A DNA stretch of 64,000 bases from Campylobacter ureolyticus (GTDB taxonomy: Bacteria; Campylobacterota; Campylobacteria; Campylobacterales; Campylobacteraceae), in contig NZ_CP053832.1 in the NCBI RefSeq assembly GCF_013372225.1, positions 124,001-188,000 on the forward strand, read 5' to 3'. The notes below the pieces were generated by a model. The model was not told where the DNA came from, did no database searches, and was given only the letters and a program-made list of their open reading frames with translations. Below are positions 28,062 through 37,669 of this stretch, in pieces; position 1 is the stretch's first letter; each line of letters opens with the position of its first letter. Made by a program: the position numbers and the translations under genes.

Positions 28062-30425
28062 TTAATCCTTTAAATTTTTTACACTATTTAGCACCACAGC
28101 AAGCGAGCTTAAACTCATTGAAAGTGCTGCAATTAGTGGTATTATATACCCAAACACAGCAAGTGGAATTGTTATGGCATTATAAAAAAATGATATTGCT
28201 AAGTTTTCTTTAATGGTTTTTAATGTTTTTTTAGAGATTACTATCATTTCATAAAGGCTTTTTAGACTCTCATCCATTAAAACTACATCACTTTTTTCAA
28301 CACTTATGCTAGCGCCATTTCCCATTGCAATACCTACAGTTGCTATGCTTAGAGCATTTGCATCGTTTATGCCATCACCAACCATTATAACTTTTTCAAG
28401 ATTTTTTATAAAATCAGCTTTTTGAAGTGGAGAAAAACCAGCCTTATAGTCATTTATTCCAAGTTTTTTTGCCACATTTTCTACAACTTTTTCATTATCC
28501 CCACTTAAAATATATGGTTTTAATCCAAGGTTTTTAATGTTTTCAATAAGCATTTTAGCATCATCTTTTAGCATATCTTCAAGCTCAAATTTTGCTACAA
28601 CTTCGCCATCAATAGCAAAAAAATAGTTTGTCAAATCACTTTTTTTACACTCTATACCGCACTCATTCAAAAACTTAAAATTTCCACCTATTAAATCAAA
28701 ATTTTTATATCTTGCTTTTACGCCTTTTGCTGCAATTTCACTAAATTCACTAAATTTAAGCTCATTAAATTTAACTTTATCATTTATAAATTTAAAAACT
28801 GATTTACTTACTAAATGATTTGATTTTTTAACTAAATTTAAAAGCAAATTTTCATCAAATTCTTTAAATTTAGTAAAATTTATAACTTCAAATTCGCCTT
28901 TTGTAAGAGTTCCAGTTTTATCAAAAACTATATTTTCACACCCAGCAACACTTTCTAAAATAGCAGCTTCTTTAAAAATAATTTTATTTTTTAGTCCTAT
29001 GCTAAGTCCAACTAAAGTCGCAACAGGTGTTGCAAGTCCTAGTGCGCATGGGCAAGCTACGATTAAAACACTTACTGCAACTAAGATTGATTTTTGTAAG
29101 TCTTGGTTAAAAATCATCCAGCAAATAAAAGTTATTAAACTAAGCGATAAAATAACTGCTGAAAAATAGCCTGAAATTTTAGTTGTAAGAAGTTCTATTT
29201 TGGATTTTTTAAACGAAGCATTTTCAAGCAAAGTTATTATTTTATTTAAAAGTGAGCTTTTAAAATCACAACTTGCTTCATAGGTAAGGCTTCCATCAAG
29301 ACATATCGCACCACTATCAACAGATAAATTTTTTTCTTTAAAAAATGGCAGGCTTTCACCACTTAAACTCGCATAGTCAAAGCTTCCAGATCCACTAATT
29401 ACTTTACCATCAACTAATACTTTATCGCCACTATTAATTAAAATAATATCACCTTTTTTCACTAAATTTAGATCTTTGGCTTCGAAGTTATCTCCATTTT
29501 TTACCATAACTTCGCTGTTCAATAAAATTGAAAAACTATCAAGCCTATCTACAGCTTTTTTTTGTGCTAAAAGTTCTAAATATTTTCCACCAAAAACAAA
29601 GGTGATTATCATCGCAGCACTTTCAAAATAAACCTCCCCACTTCTTGTAAGCATTACATAAACTGAGTAAAAATAAGCCGTCAAAGCTCCAGTTATAACA
29701 AGTAAGTCCATATTTGGAACTCTTGTTTTTATAGAAGTTTTTGCTCCTTTAAAAAAAACACTTCCTGTATAAAAAATAACTGGCGTTGCTAAGATAAATT
29801 CTACAAAATGAAGTAAGTCTTTATTTGCTTGTGAGATTGAACTAAAATATCCACTATAAAGTGCCACTGCTATCCACATTATATTCATAGTTACAAAAAT
29901 TCCCACCAAAAGTTTTGAATAGTACTCTCTTCTTTTTGCATCCATTCTTTTTTGAGATCTTTTTGGATCGTAAGCAAAAGCATTGTAGCCGATTGAGTTA
30001 ATAAGATTGAAAATATTTGCTAAGTTTGTGGTGTTTTCATCCCAGATTATTTTTGCTTTATGAGTTGAGGCATTTATGCTAGCTTCGATAATTCCAGGAT
30101 GATTAAAAAGAACTTTTTCATTTAGCCAAACACATGCAGCACAATGAATTCCTTCTATTATTATATAAATTTCATTAAAACCCTCGTCTGTTTTTTTAAC
30201 ATAATTTTTATAAAAATTTTCAGTGTTTTCTTTTGTAAATTTTTTTAAGCTTGAGACAGGATCTAATTTATTTTTGCCAAGTTTTTCATAAAATTCAGCA
30301 TATCCTTCACTATTTAAAAGGTAAAATACCTCTTTACAGCCATTACAGCAAAATTTATTTCCAAACTCATCAGTAATAAGTTCATTTTCATTAAAACTTA
30401 GTTGGCAGTGTTTACATTTTTCCAT
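28062..30425 (-). CDS. ccoI: Copper-translocating P-type ATPase CcoI/FixI
   Basis: A 787-aa P1B-type ATPase. It has an N-terminal Cys-rich metal domain (CKHC and CCNGC), then an HMA domain with GIHCAAC, eight predicted membrane helices with CPC in VACPCALGLATP, phosphorylation site DKTGTLTKGE and hinge GDGINDANAL. The doubled N-terminal metal sites and adjacent ccoS indicate the CcoI/FixI branch, which delivers copper for cbb3 oxidase, rather than copper-detoxifying CopA. It is divergent from the small gene at 30530. Confidence 0.94.
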   Translation of the reverse strand: MEKCKHCQLSFNENELITDEFGNKFCCNGCKEVFYLLNSEGYAEFYEKLGKNKLDPVSSLKKFTKENTENFYKNYVKKTDEGFNEIYIIIEGIHCAACVWLNEKVLFNHPGIIEASINASTHKAKIIWDENTTNLANIFNLINSIGYNAFAYDPKRSQKRMDAKRREYYSKLLVGIFVTMNIMWIAVALYSGYFSSISQANKDLLHFVEFILATPVIFYTGSVFFKGAKTSIKTRVPNMDLLVITGALTAYFYSVYVMLTRSGEVYFESAAMIITFVFGGKYLELLAQKKAVDRLDSFSILLNSEVMVKNGDNFEAKDLNLVKKGDIILINSGDKVLVDGKVISGSGSFDYASLSGESLPFFKEKNLSVDSGAICLDGSLTYEASCDFKSSLLNKIITLLENASFKKSKIELLTTKISGYFSAVILSLSLITFICWMIFNQDLQKSILVAVSVLIVACPCALGLATPVATLVGLSIGLKNKIIFKEAAILESVAGCENIVFDKTGTLTKGEFEVINFTKFKEFDENLLLNLVKKSNHLVSKSVFKFINDKVKFNELKFSEFSEIAAKGVKARYKNFDLIGGNFKFLNECGIECKKSDLTNYFFAIDGEVVAKFELEDMLKDDAKMLIENIKNLGLKPYILSGDNEKVVENVAKKLGINDYKAGFSPLQKADFIKNLEKVIMVGDGINDANALSIATVGIAMGNGASISVEKSDVVLMDESLKSLYEMIVISKKTLKTIKENLAISFFYNAITIPLAVFGYIIPLIAALSMSLSSLAVVLNSVKNLKD

Positions 30426-30529
30426 TTATTTTCCATTTTTATTACAAATTTATTCCAAATTTAGTTTTATATTTTACAAATTATAGCCTTTAAATTCAAT
30501 ATATGCTAATATTATAAAGAGGTAAATTT

Positions 30530-30910
30530 ATGAAAAGTTTAGCAATCATATTTTTTATTTTTGAATGTTTTGATATTTTTTTAAACAAAAGCGAGAATTT
30601 ACAAGGCTTGATTTTAAGCTATGCTAAAAAATGGCGAAAATCTCCATTTTTATTTTTAATAACTCAGTTTAATTTTTTATTTTTGAGTTTTTGTATTTTT
30701 TGCTTAAATTTAAAAAGTCCTATTTTAATAACACTTTATTTCTTATATCTTTTTGATAGTTTATGCAAAGCTTATTTTTGTGCAAAAATTTCAAAAGGTG
30801 AATTAAAAGATGATATAAAATTTTTTCTATCAAGCGATGTTAAAATTCCACTTCAAACTAGATTTATATTTTCACTAAGTGTTACTTTTTTGTTTTATTT
30901 AGGTCTTTAA
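30530..30910 (+). CDS. Small membrane protein, unknown
   Basis: A 126-aa, Phe/Leu-rich protein with about three to four hydrophobic segments and no motif I recognise. RBS AGAGG lies 7-8 bases ahead of the ATG, and a TATAAA-like -10 is upstream. It stands alone between divergent ccoI and rho. It could affect oxidase assembly by neighbourhood, but nothing in the sequence shows this. Confidence 0.65.
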   Translation: MKSLAIIFFIFECFDIFLNKSENLQGLILSYAKKWRKSPFLFLITQFNFLFLSFCIFCLNLKSPILITLYFLYLFDSLCKAYFCAKISKGELKDDIKFFLSSDVKIPLQTRFIFSLSVTFLFYLGL

Positions 30911-31046
30911 GCAAAGCCTTTTTAAAGCCTATAAAGAAAGTATTAAGTTAAATTTGACTAAAATAAACCTTGCATTGTAAAAAATGCAAACTTCAATTAT
31001 ATTGAAAATCTACATAAATTTATATTCTGATTTTAAAGAAGGACAG

Positions 31047-32354
31047 ATGGAAAATAATACTAATAATAAAAAACAGCACACGCGAACACATATACCTGTT
31101 GATGGGCATAAAATAGAAGATTTAAGGATAATGGATATTGAATCTTTGGCTCAAATGGCAACTGAAATGGGTATAGAAAATCCAAGAGAATTTAGAAAAC
31201 AAGAACTTATTTTTGAAATTTTAAAAACACAAACAAAGCAGGGTGGGTTTATTTTATTTACTGGAATTTTGGAAATTACAAGTGAAGGATATGGCTTTTT
31301 AAGAGGAATTGATGCAAATTTAAGCGATAGCGTAAATGATGCGTATGTAAGCCTTAGCCAAATTAGAAAATTTGCTCTTCGTGTTGGGGATATCGTAACA
31401 GGTCAGGTTAGAGAGCCAAAAGATCAAGAGAAATATTATGCACTTCTAAAAATAGAAGCGATAAACTATAAAACAATAGCAGAAGCTAGACAAAGACCAC
31501 TCTTTGATAACTTAACCCCACTTTTTCCTACAAAGCAGCTCAAACTTGAATATGATGCAATGAAACTAACTGGAAGAGTGCTTGATCTTTTTACTCCAAT
31601 TGGCAAAGGTCAAAGAGGACTTATAGTAGCTCCTCCAAAAAGTGGTAAAACTGAACTTATGAAAGAACTAGCTCATGGAATTGCTAAAAATCATCCTGAG
31701 GTTGAGCTTTTGGTGTTGTTAGTTGATGAAAGACCAGAAGAAGTTACTGATATGCAACGCTCAGTAAAAGGCGAAGTATTTAGCTCAACATTTGATGAAC
31801 CGGCAATAAATCACGTAAGAGTTAGTGAGCTTGTTATAGAAAAGGCTAAAAGAGCTGTTGAAATGGGAAAAGATGTTGTAATTTTACTTGATAGCATAAC
31901 TCGTCTTGCAAGAGCTTATAACACAGTTACTCCAAGTAGTGGAAAAGTATTAAGTGGTGGTGTTGATGCAAACGCACTTCACAAACCAAAAAGATTTTTT
32001 GGAGCAGCTAGAAACATAGAAGAGGGCGGAAGTCTTACAATAGTAGCAACTGCTTTAATTGATACTGGTTCAAAAATGGATGAGGTTATATTTGAAGAGT
32101 TTAAAGGAACTGGAAATAGTGAAATTTTACTTGATAGAAATATAAGCGAAAGAAGAATTTACCCAGCAATTAACATCTTAAAATCAAGCACTAGAAAAGA
32201 AGAACTTTTACAAACTCCTGATATGCTTCAAAAAGTTTGGGCTTTGCGTTCAGCAATTGGAACAATGGATGATGTAGAGGCACTTAAATTTCTATATTCA
32301 AAAATGCTTACAACTAAAAACAATGAAGAGCTTTTATCTATAATGAATGAGTAA
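31047..32354 (+). CDS. rho: Transcription termination factor Rho
   Basis: A 435-aa hexameric RNA helicase. ATG 31047 (MENNTNN) follows AAGGAC and is preferred to an upstream ATG at 30984 without RBS. An Rho N-terminal domain covers about 30-70, then a cold-shock RNA-binding domain (SEGYGFLRG near 93), the Walker A loop [10 protein letters not shown], and [13 protein letters not shown]. The leader before it carries a small hairpin TTGCATT/AATGCAA at 30972-30991, and Rho is autoregulated in many bacteria. Translation runs on to the SIMPL gene 15 bp later. Confidence 0.97.
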   Translation: MENNTNNKKQHTRTHIPVDGHKIEDLRIMDIESLAQMATEMGIENPREFRKQELIFEILKTQTKQGGFILFTGILEITSEGYGFLRGIDANLSDSVNDAYVSLSQIRKFALRVGDIVTGQVREPKDQEKYYALLKIEAINYKTIAEARQRPLFDNLTPLFPTKQLKLEYDAMKLTGRVLDLFTPIGKGQRGLIVAPPKSGKTELMKELAHGIAKNHPEVELLVLLVDERPEEVTDMQRSVKGEVFSSTFDEPAINHVRVSELVIEKAKRAVEMGKDVVILLDSITRLARAYNTVTPSSGKVLSGGVDANALHKPKRFFGAARNIEEGGSLTIVATALIDTGSKMDEVIFEEFKGTGNSEILLDRNISERRIYPAINILKSSTRKEELLQTPDMLQKVWALRSAIGTMDDVEALKFLYSKMLTTKNNEELLSIMNE

Positions 32355-32369
32355 AAAAAGGAATTTGAA

Positions 32370-33032
32370 GTGAAAAAAGTTTTATTTTTAATGTTTGTTT
32401 TGTTAAATTTTGTTTTGGCTGATGGTTTTGTAACAGTTTATGGAAACTCAAATTTAACTCTTTCGCCAAATAGAGCAGTTTTAAATTTAGATATCTACTC
32501 AGATGGTGGAAATTTGCTAAGTGTAAAAGAAAAAAATGATAAAATCACAAAAAAAACTAATGATTTATTAAAAGAACAAAACATTTCAAAAAGCAGCATT
32601 CAAATACAAAGAGCTTTTATAAGCTCACGAGATAAATATAGCAAAAATGGCGAAGTTGCCGGCAAAATTTACTCTGTATCTAAAAATGCAAGAATTAGTA
32701 TAAATGATATAAATAAAACTCACTCGCTAATAGATGCATTGATAAGTGCAGGAATTTCAAATATCAATATAAGTTATGAAAACAATGAGATAAAAACCTA
32801 TGAAAATAAAGCTTTAAAAGAAGCTTTAAATTTGGCTATGCAAAAGGCTTTAAAGCTAGCCGAAGCTTCAAATAAAGAATTAGGTGAAATTATAGAAGTT
32901 GAAGAGCTTGGTGCAAATTCGCAAAACTATTTTATGAATGCAAAAAGTCTAAATGCTGCTGATAGTTTTGGAAATTTAGATGGTGTAATCTCAGTTGGCG
33001 CTAGTGTAAAAGTTAAATTTAACTTAAAGTAA
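32370..33032 (+). CDS. SIMPL (DUF541) domain periplasmic protein
   Basis: A 220-aa protein starting at GTG 32370 after AAAAGGAA. It has a signal peptide (cleavage after LA near residue 17), then a SIMPL domain from FVTVYGNSNLTLSPNRAVLNL to GASVKVKFNLK. The family is found in bacterial envelopes; its biochemical function is not settled. It lies between rho and dnaX with a 5-bp gap to dnaX. Confidence 0.85.
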   Translation: MKKVLFLMFVLLNFVLADGFVTVYGNSNLTLSPNRAVLNLDIYSDGGNLLSVKEKNDKITKKTNDLLKEQNISKSSIQIQRAFISSRDKYSKNGEVAGKIYSVSKNARISINDINKTHSLIDALISAGISNINISYENNEIKTYENKALKEALNLAMQKALKLAEASNKELGEIIEVEELGANSQNYFMNAKSLNAADSFGNLDGVISVGASVKVKFNLK

Positions 33033-33037
33033 AATAC

Positions 33038-34795
33038 ATGTATCAAGTTTTATCTTTAAAGTATCGTCCTAAAAATTTTGATGAGCTTATAGGTCAAGAA
33101 GCAGTTTCAAGAAGTCTTTCAAATGCACTTGATAGTAAGCGTTTGGCAAATGCTTATCTTTTTAGCGGGCTTAGAGGAAGTGGAAAAACAAGTAGTGCTA
33201 GAATTTTAGCAAAATCTATGCTTTGTAAAAATGGTCCTACAAGTCATCCTTGTGAAGTTTGCGATAGTTGTAAAATGGCAAATGAAAACGCTCATATTGA
33301 CATTATAGAAATGGATGCAGCAAGTAGAAGAAAAATAGACGATATTAGAGAGCTTATTGAGCGCACAAAAACATACCCATCAATTTCACGCTATAAAGTA
33401 TTTATCATTGATGAGGTACATATGCTTACAAAAGAGGCATTTAATGCGTTTCTAAAGACTTTGGAAGAGCCACTTGAGCATATTAAATTTATTCTTGCTA
33501 CAACTGATCCATTAAAACTTCCAGCTACGATTTTATCAAGGACTCAGCATTTTAGATTTAAGCCAATTCCTCAAAATTTAGTGATAAATCATCTAGCAAA
33601 TATTTTAAATAAAGAAAATATCACTTTTGAGGATGAGGCTTTGAAAATAATTGCAAGAAGTGGGGAAGGCTCTTTAAGAGATAGTATAACCTTACTTGAT
33701 CAAAGTATAAGCTTTACAAATGGTAGTGTTAATGCAAAAGAAGTTGCTTCTATGCTTGGGCTTGTAGATCCTGTAAAAATAGATGAAATTCTAAACATTG
33801 TCTTAAAAAGAGATAGGGAAGGTGTTGTAAGCATACTTGATGAGCTAAGTAGTTATGAGGCAGATTCGATAATTGATCAGCTTACCTTAAATTTAAAAGA
33901 TAAATTTTTAAGCAAAGATCCAAAATTTAATGTTTTTATGTACGAGAGGTTTTTTAGAGTTTTAAGTGAAGCTAAAACTATGCTAAACATGGGAAGTGAT
34001 AATGGATTTACCATGGCCATGACTTTGTTTTTAATGATAGAGTCAATGGGTTTAAAAAGCATAGATGATATTATGAATGAAGTTTCAAACAAAGAACAAG
34101 ACAATATTTTAAAAGACTCAAAAAATTTAGAAAAAGATAAAAAAGACTTAATATCAGAAATAAAAACAACAAAAACCCCATATGATGAGTATTTGGCAAA
34201 TATCTATGATAGAAACTATGAGCTTGGTGAATGCTTTAAAAGAAGCGTTAAATTTAATGATTTTAAAGATAATACTTTATTCATAACATCGTTTGGTGAT
34301 GAGTCTGATAGTGAGTTTTTAAGAAAATCATCAAAAGTTATAATGGAAATTTTAAGAAAAACCTTTAATAAAGATAGTAGAATAAAAATTTCTAAGTTAG
34401 AAAATGAGCAAAACTTACAAAATAAAGATTCTAAAACTATAAATCAAAATTCTAATACAGCCGCGGAAAGTTTTAATAAAGATTTGTCTATAAAAAAAGA
34501 GGATAATTTAAATAAAAATTATTATAAAACACAAAACTTAGAAAATAAAGACTTGCAGAGGAATAACGATAGCTTTAATAATTCAAACCTTGATGATGAG
34601 TTTAATAAAGATCTTGCAAATTTAAAAAAATTTAGTAAATTAAAAAATAGTTTGAACTCGCAAAATTTAGAAGAAAAAAATAAATCTTTATTGAATGAAC
34701 TAAAAAATTCAAATAACTTTAAAGAAGATAAAGAGACTAAAAATTTAAAAGAGTTAACTAGACTTTTTGGAGATCCTAAGGTTGAGGAAAATTAA
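33038..34795 (+). CDS. dnaX: DNA polymerase III subunit gamma/tau
   Basis: A 585-aa clamp-loader subunit. Walker A GLRGSGKTSSAR is near residues 43-54. The zinc-binding cluster CKNGPTSHPCEVCDSC, Walker B IDEVHML and sensor ATTDPLKLP follow. The last 130 residues are Asn/Lys/Ser-rich low complexity, as often in AT-rich Campylobacterota. No obvious slippery heptamer forces a gamma form. It is the last gene of rho-SIMPL-dnaX. Confidence 0.96.
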   Translation: MYQVLSLKYRPKNFDELIGQEAVSRSLSNALDSKRLANAYLFSGLRGSGKTSSARILAKSMLCKNGPTSHPCEVCDSCKMANENAHIDIIEMDAASRRKIDDIRELIERTKTYPSISRYKVFIIDEVHMLTKEAFNAFLKTLEEPLEHIKFILATTDPLKLPATILSRTQHFRFKPIPQNLVINHLANILNKENITFEDEALKIIARSGEGSLRDSITLLDQSISFTNGSVNAKEVASMLGLVDPVKIDEILNIVLKRDREGVVSILDELSSYEADSIIDQLTLNLKDKFLSKDPKFNVFMYERFFRVLSEAKTMLNMGSDNGFTMAMTLFLMIESMGLKSIDDIMNEVSNKEQDNILKDSKNLEKDKKDLISEIKTTKTPYDEYLANIYDRNYELGECFKRSVKFNDFKDNTLFITSFGDESDSEFLRKSSKVIMEILRKTFNKDSRIKISKLENEQNLQNKDSKTINQNSNTAAESFNKDLSIKKEDNLNKNYYKTQNLENKDLQRNNDSFNNSNLDDEFNKDLANLKKFSKLKNSLNSQNLEEKNKSLLNELKNSNNFKEDKETKNLKELTRLFGDPKVEEN

Positions 34796-34986
34796 AATAT
34801 TTTCCATAAATAGCTAAATAATTAAATAAAAATTACTATTATACAGTTTAAAAATCAGATACAAATGTTTAAATGTCCAGCGTAACACAAAGCACTAGTT
34901 TGAGTGAGAATTAATAAATTTTCAGATAGACAAAACAGTTAAAGTAAAATTATAAAACATTAAATTTAAGCTTTTATAATAGAAAC

Positions 34987-35550
34987 TTATTTTAGATAAG
35001 TTCCTTGGTTTGTTGGATTTCTTGAAATATTGGTATTTTCCATAGCTTTATTTTTAAATATAAAATCATCCTCGCCTTTTAAATAAGCTATGATATAACC
35101 TAGCTCCTCGCTTGATGTTGAGGCAGCGATTGGTTGCATTATAACTCTTCCAGCTTTTCCATGGCTAGAATCACTATAGTATGCTTGAAATGAGTAATAA
35201 ATCTCTTTTCCACTCATTTTAGATAGTTTTTTTGCTCCAGCGTAAGATCTTCTATCACCTTTTTCACCATGGCATTCAAGGCATTTTTTATCATATATTT
35301 TTTTACCTTGCTCAGTGGAATAATCAATGTTTTTATTAATCCCAATACCTAAAAATCTACTATCGCCAACATTTGGAGTGGTATTATAGACATTAACTTC
35401 AACGCCTTCATCTTTAGAATGTTTTTCAACTAAAGCTTTTAATTCTTTTGCAAACTCACCTTTTGCTTCAAATATATAGGTTTCATCACTTGCTTCACAA
35501 AAAGAGATAAAAAGACATGCTAAAAATGAAAGTTTAAGTAGTTTTTTCAT
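34987..35550 (-). CDS. Periplasmic cytochrome c
   Basis: A 187-aa protein with a signal peptide (MKKLLKLSFLACLFISFCEA) and an N-terminal region of about 80 residues without motifs. The cytochrome c domain has heme site CLECH (about residue 94) and a possible Met ligand in VIMQPIAAS. The long N-terminal extension is unlike simple c553. It lies downstream of the porin gene on the same strand, separated by a terminator. Role in electron transfer is inferred; partner unknown. Confidence 0.87.
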   Translation of the reverse strand: MKKLLKLSFLACLFISFCEASDETYIFEAKGEFAKELKALVEKHSKDEGVEVNVYNTTPNVGDSRFLGIGINKNIDYSTEQGKKIYDKKCLECHGEKGDRRSYAGAKKLSKMSGKEIYYSFQAYYSDSSHGKAGRVIMQPIAASTSSEELGYIIAYLKGEDDFIFKNKAMENTNISRNPTNQGTYLK

Positions 35551-35585
35551 AGATTTTCCTAAAATTTAAGTTAAGAATTTATAAA

Positions 35586-35610
35586 AAGTGAGAGCTTTAA
35601 GCTCTCACTT
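35586..35610 (-). terminator. Terminator of the porin gene
   Basis: AAGTGAGAGCTT/AAGCTCTCACTT hairpin with minimal loop; read on the minus strand it is followed by TTTTTAT. It sits between the porin stop and the cytochrome start. Confidence 0.85.
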
Positions 35611-35622
35611 GGATAAGAAAGA

Positions 35623-36813
35623 TTAGAATGAATATTTAGCCTCAAATCTAACTTTATCATTTTTATCATCACCCTGTTTTACATGTGAATACCATGTTTG
35701 GAATTTAAGTTTATCTGAGTGAGCGTATTCAATTCTACCAACAACCTCTTTCATGTCTGTTTTTTCGTCAACGACTTTATTTTTACCATCAAGATAGTCA
35801 GCACCGATTCTTAGGCCAGTATCTGGGATAGTATATCCAGCTGTTACAAACCAGTAGTGATTTTTGCCTTCAAATAGAGTATAGTCAAATAGTTCTTCAC
35901 CTGGTTTTATAAATTTACCACTATCTTCAAAAGATACTAAAGATACTTTATCTTTATCTGTTGAGAAATCAACATATCCAGCTGATAAATCTGCACCAAA
36001 TAGTTTTGTTCCAAGCTCAGCACCATAAAAATCCGCATCATCAACAGCAGGTACATCTCTTTTGAAAGAGCTATCAAAATCAGAGAAACCATATTGTAAT
36101 TTTGCATTAAGATTTACATCATCACTAACATCAAATGAGAAAGCAAATTCAACCGCAAAAAGATCAGTTACATCTTCAAGTATAGCATACCATACCTGGA
36201 AACTTACTGGGTCATAACTACCAAGAGCTGCAACACCATAAAGATTGTGATCAGTTGTATTTTTTCCAGTGCTATCTTTTATTAGTTTACTAACGTCTTC
36301 ATCATCAAATGTTTTAATATCACTATCATTTTCCAAAGCATCCATCCATAAAGCAGCAAGAGTTAAGCCCTCAATATCGCTATTTAGAACTTTTATACCA
36401 TCACCAAACATATCATCTGTGAAGAATGCTCCAACATCTTGACGACCAACTTGAACAACAGTATTGCCTACCGCATATCCAAAGTATGCTCTATTTAAAT
36501 CAAATCCTTTCTGATTTATTTTTTTCCCACTTCTTGACTCTGCTCTATCAGTATCATTGTATCTTATGCCTGCAACTGCAAAGAAGTTATCGTCAATTTT
36601 TGTTTTTAGATTAAGAGTGCTTTTAAAATTCCAATTACCATTTCCATCTTTGTTTTTATCAGCATCTTTATGACTATCGTGAGTATATCTCATTCTTAGC
36701 ATTCCACTTGCATCTACATCTTTAATAACTTCATCTAGTGGAGCAGCTGAAGCAGTAGTAGCCATAATACCTGTTGCCATTGCGGCGATTAAACTAAGTT
36801 TAACTAGTTTCAT
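35623..36813 (-). CDS. Major outer membrane protein-type porin
   Basis: A 396-aa protein with a signal peptide ending TTASA-AP. The mature part starts with PLDEVIKDVDASGMLRMRYTH, characteristic of Campylobacter/Arcobacter MOMP porins, then alternates amphipathic beta strands and acidic turns and ends in aromatic Phe (RFEAKYSF). It forms a trimeric diffusion pore and is normally very abundant. A strong RBS (AAGGAGT), an extended -10 (TGCTACTAT) and its own terminator fit high monocistronic expression. Confidence 0.94.
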   Translation of the reverse strand: MKLVKLSLIAAMATGIMATTASAAPLDEVIKDVDASGMLRMRYTHDSHKDADKNKDGNGNWNFKSTLNLKTKIDDNFFAVAGIRYNDTDRAESRSGKKINQKGFDLNRAYFGYAVGNTVVQVGRQDVGAFFTDDMFGDGIKVLNSDIEGLTLAALWMDALENDSDIKTFDDEDVSKLIKDSTGKNTTDHNLYGVAALGSYDPVSFQVWYAILEDVTDLFAVEFAFSFDVSDDVNLNAKLQYGFSDFDSSFKRDVPAVDDADFYGAELGTKLFGADLSAGYVDFSTDKDKVSLVSFEDSGKFIKPGEELFDYTLFEGKNHYWFVTAGYTIPDTGLRIGADYLDGKNKVVDEKTDMKEVVGRIEYAHSDKLKFQTWYSHVKQGDDKNDKVRFEAKYSF

Positions 36814-36854
36814 TTAGAACTCCTTTTTTCAATTAAAATAAATTGTTAGGTGTA

Positions 36855-36860
36855 ATAGTA
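36855..36860 (-). promoter_or_regulatory. Extended -10 of the porin gene
   Basis: On the minus strand TATGCTACTATTAC contains TG-C-TACTAT, an extended -10, about 42 bp ahead of the porin ATG. Confidence 0.55.
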
Positions 36861-36973
36861 GCATAAAAATTTGAAATATTTGCTTAAAGTTATTTTAAAT
36901 TTGCCATTTTGTAGCTATTTTGTTGCTAAGTGTTAACCAAAGAGCCTAAAAAACAAGGTTTTGGTAAATAAAA

Positions 36974-37000
36974 ACTTCTAAGAAAATTTTTCTTAGAAGT
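36974..37000 (-). terminator. Long perfect hairpin, probable terminator for the toxin-antitoxin transcript
   Basis: ACTTCTAAGAAAA (36974-36986) and TTTTCTTAGAAGT (36988-37000) form a 13-bp perfect stem. Read on the minus strand, the strand of the toxin gene that ends at 37165, it is followed by TTTTATTT. It lies 165 bp from that stop codon. Confidence 0.6.
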
Positions 37001-37164
37001 CAAAGGAAGTTCAAATATGATTTTATTACTTAAATAAAATTATATTTAAAATAGGTAAATACTTGGCAATAATAAATTTTATTAATTTTAAATTTTTATA
37101 TGATTGCCTATACAATAAGTTAAAATTTATTAGTTTAAAATTATACACTTAAAACACTAAGTAT

Positions 37165-37437
37165 TTAAAATAATTTTGAATGTTTTCCTATATCGATAGC
37201 TTCTAAAATCAAAATATCATAATCTTTTTTATATATTAAAACTAAATCTGGCATTATATGGCAATCTCTAAAATTTTTTAGTTTTCCTTTTAACTGGTGG
37301 TCTTTATATTTTTTATCTAAAGTTTCATCTTTTGCTAGTTTTTCTAATAAATTTATTATCAAATCTTTTTGTTGCGCGGTTAATTTTTTAAAAGATGTTT
37401 TAAAATTTTTAGAGTAGATGATTTTATATTTCATCAA
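37165..37437 (-). CDS. YafQ-family RNase toxin of a type II toxin-antitoxin module
   Basis: A 90-aa RelE-fold protein. The YafQ catalytic set is recognisable: KDHQLKG (His near 47), FRDCHIMPDLVLIYK (His and Asp near 60-64) and the C-terminal GKHSKLF (His near 86). The family cleaves mRNA at the ribosome. It overlaps the antitoxin gene by 14 bp, so it is translated from the same message. All key residues look intact. Confidence 0.88.
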   Translation of the reverse strand: MMKYKIIYSKNFKTSFKKLTAQQKDLIINLLEKLAKDETLDKKYKDHQLKGKLKNFRDCHIMPDLVLIYKKDYDILILEAIDIGKHSKLF

Positions 37438-37633
37438 GTGAGGCTCTTAAATCTTTTATATTATCGTAAGCTTTTATATTTCCAGCTTTATAGTCTTTAA
37501 TGGTTTTTTTATGGATAGAGAGAATTTTATCTTCATAGGAGATTTGTTTTATTTCAACTTTTGGGTAAAGTTTTGCAATAGCTTTTAAGGCATTTAAAAA
37601 AGCTTCATCACCATTTTTTATAACTATATCCAT
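37424..37633 (-). CDS. Antitoxin partner of the YafQ-like toxin
   Basis: A 69-aa protein directly upstream of and overlapping the toxin gene, with RBS AAGGAG. The C-terminal half (HKKTIKDYKAGNIKAYDN) resembles the RelB-like neutralising tail found before YafQ/RelE toxins in Campylobacterota. The N-terminus does not look like the ribbon-helix-helix domain of DinJ. The antitoxin call rests on position, size and charge. Confidence 0.75.
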   Translation of the reverse strand: MDIVIKNGDEAFLNALKAIAKLYPKVEIKQISYEDKILSIHKKTIKDYKAGNIKAYDNIKDLRASLDEI

Positions 37634-37669
37634 AAATTCTCCTTTTTTACGTATTATATCAAAATTTTT

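Larger units (their letters stand above)
36814..37164. other. 351-bp intergenic region upstream of the porin
   Basis: It contains the porin promoter near 36855 and an inverted repeat at 36974-37000; the rest (37020-37164) is A/T-rich without a supported gene. A six-codon ORF at 37017 (ATG to TAA) preceded by AAAGGAAG is the only other ORF-like element and is too short to call. Confidence 0.6.

Noticed and set aside
37017-37037. Six-codon ORF with RBS-like AAAGGAAG
   Set aside because: Far too short to support from sequence alone and no leader-peptide context downstream.
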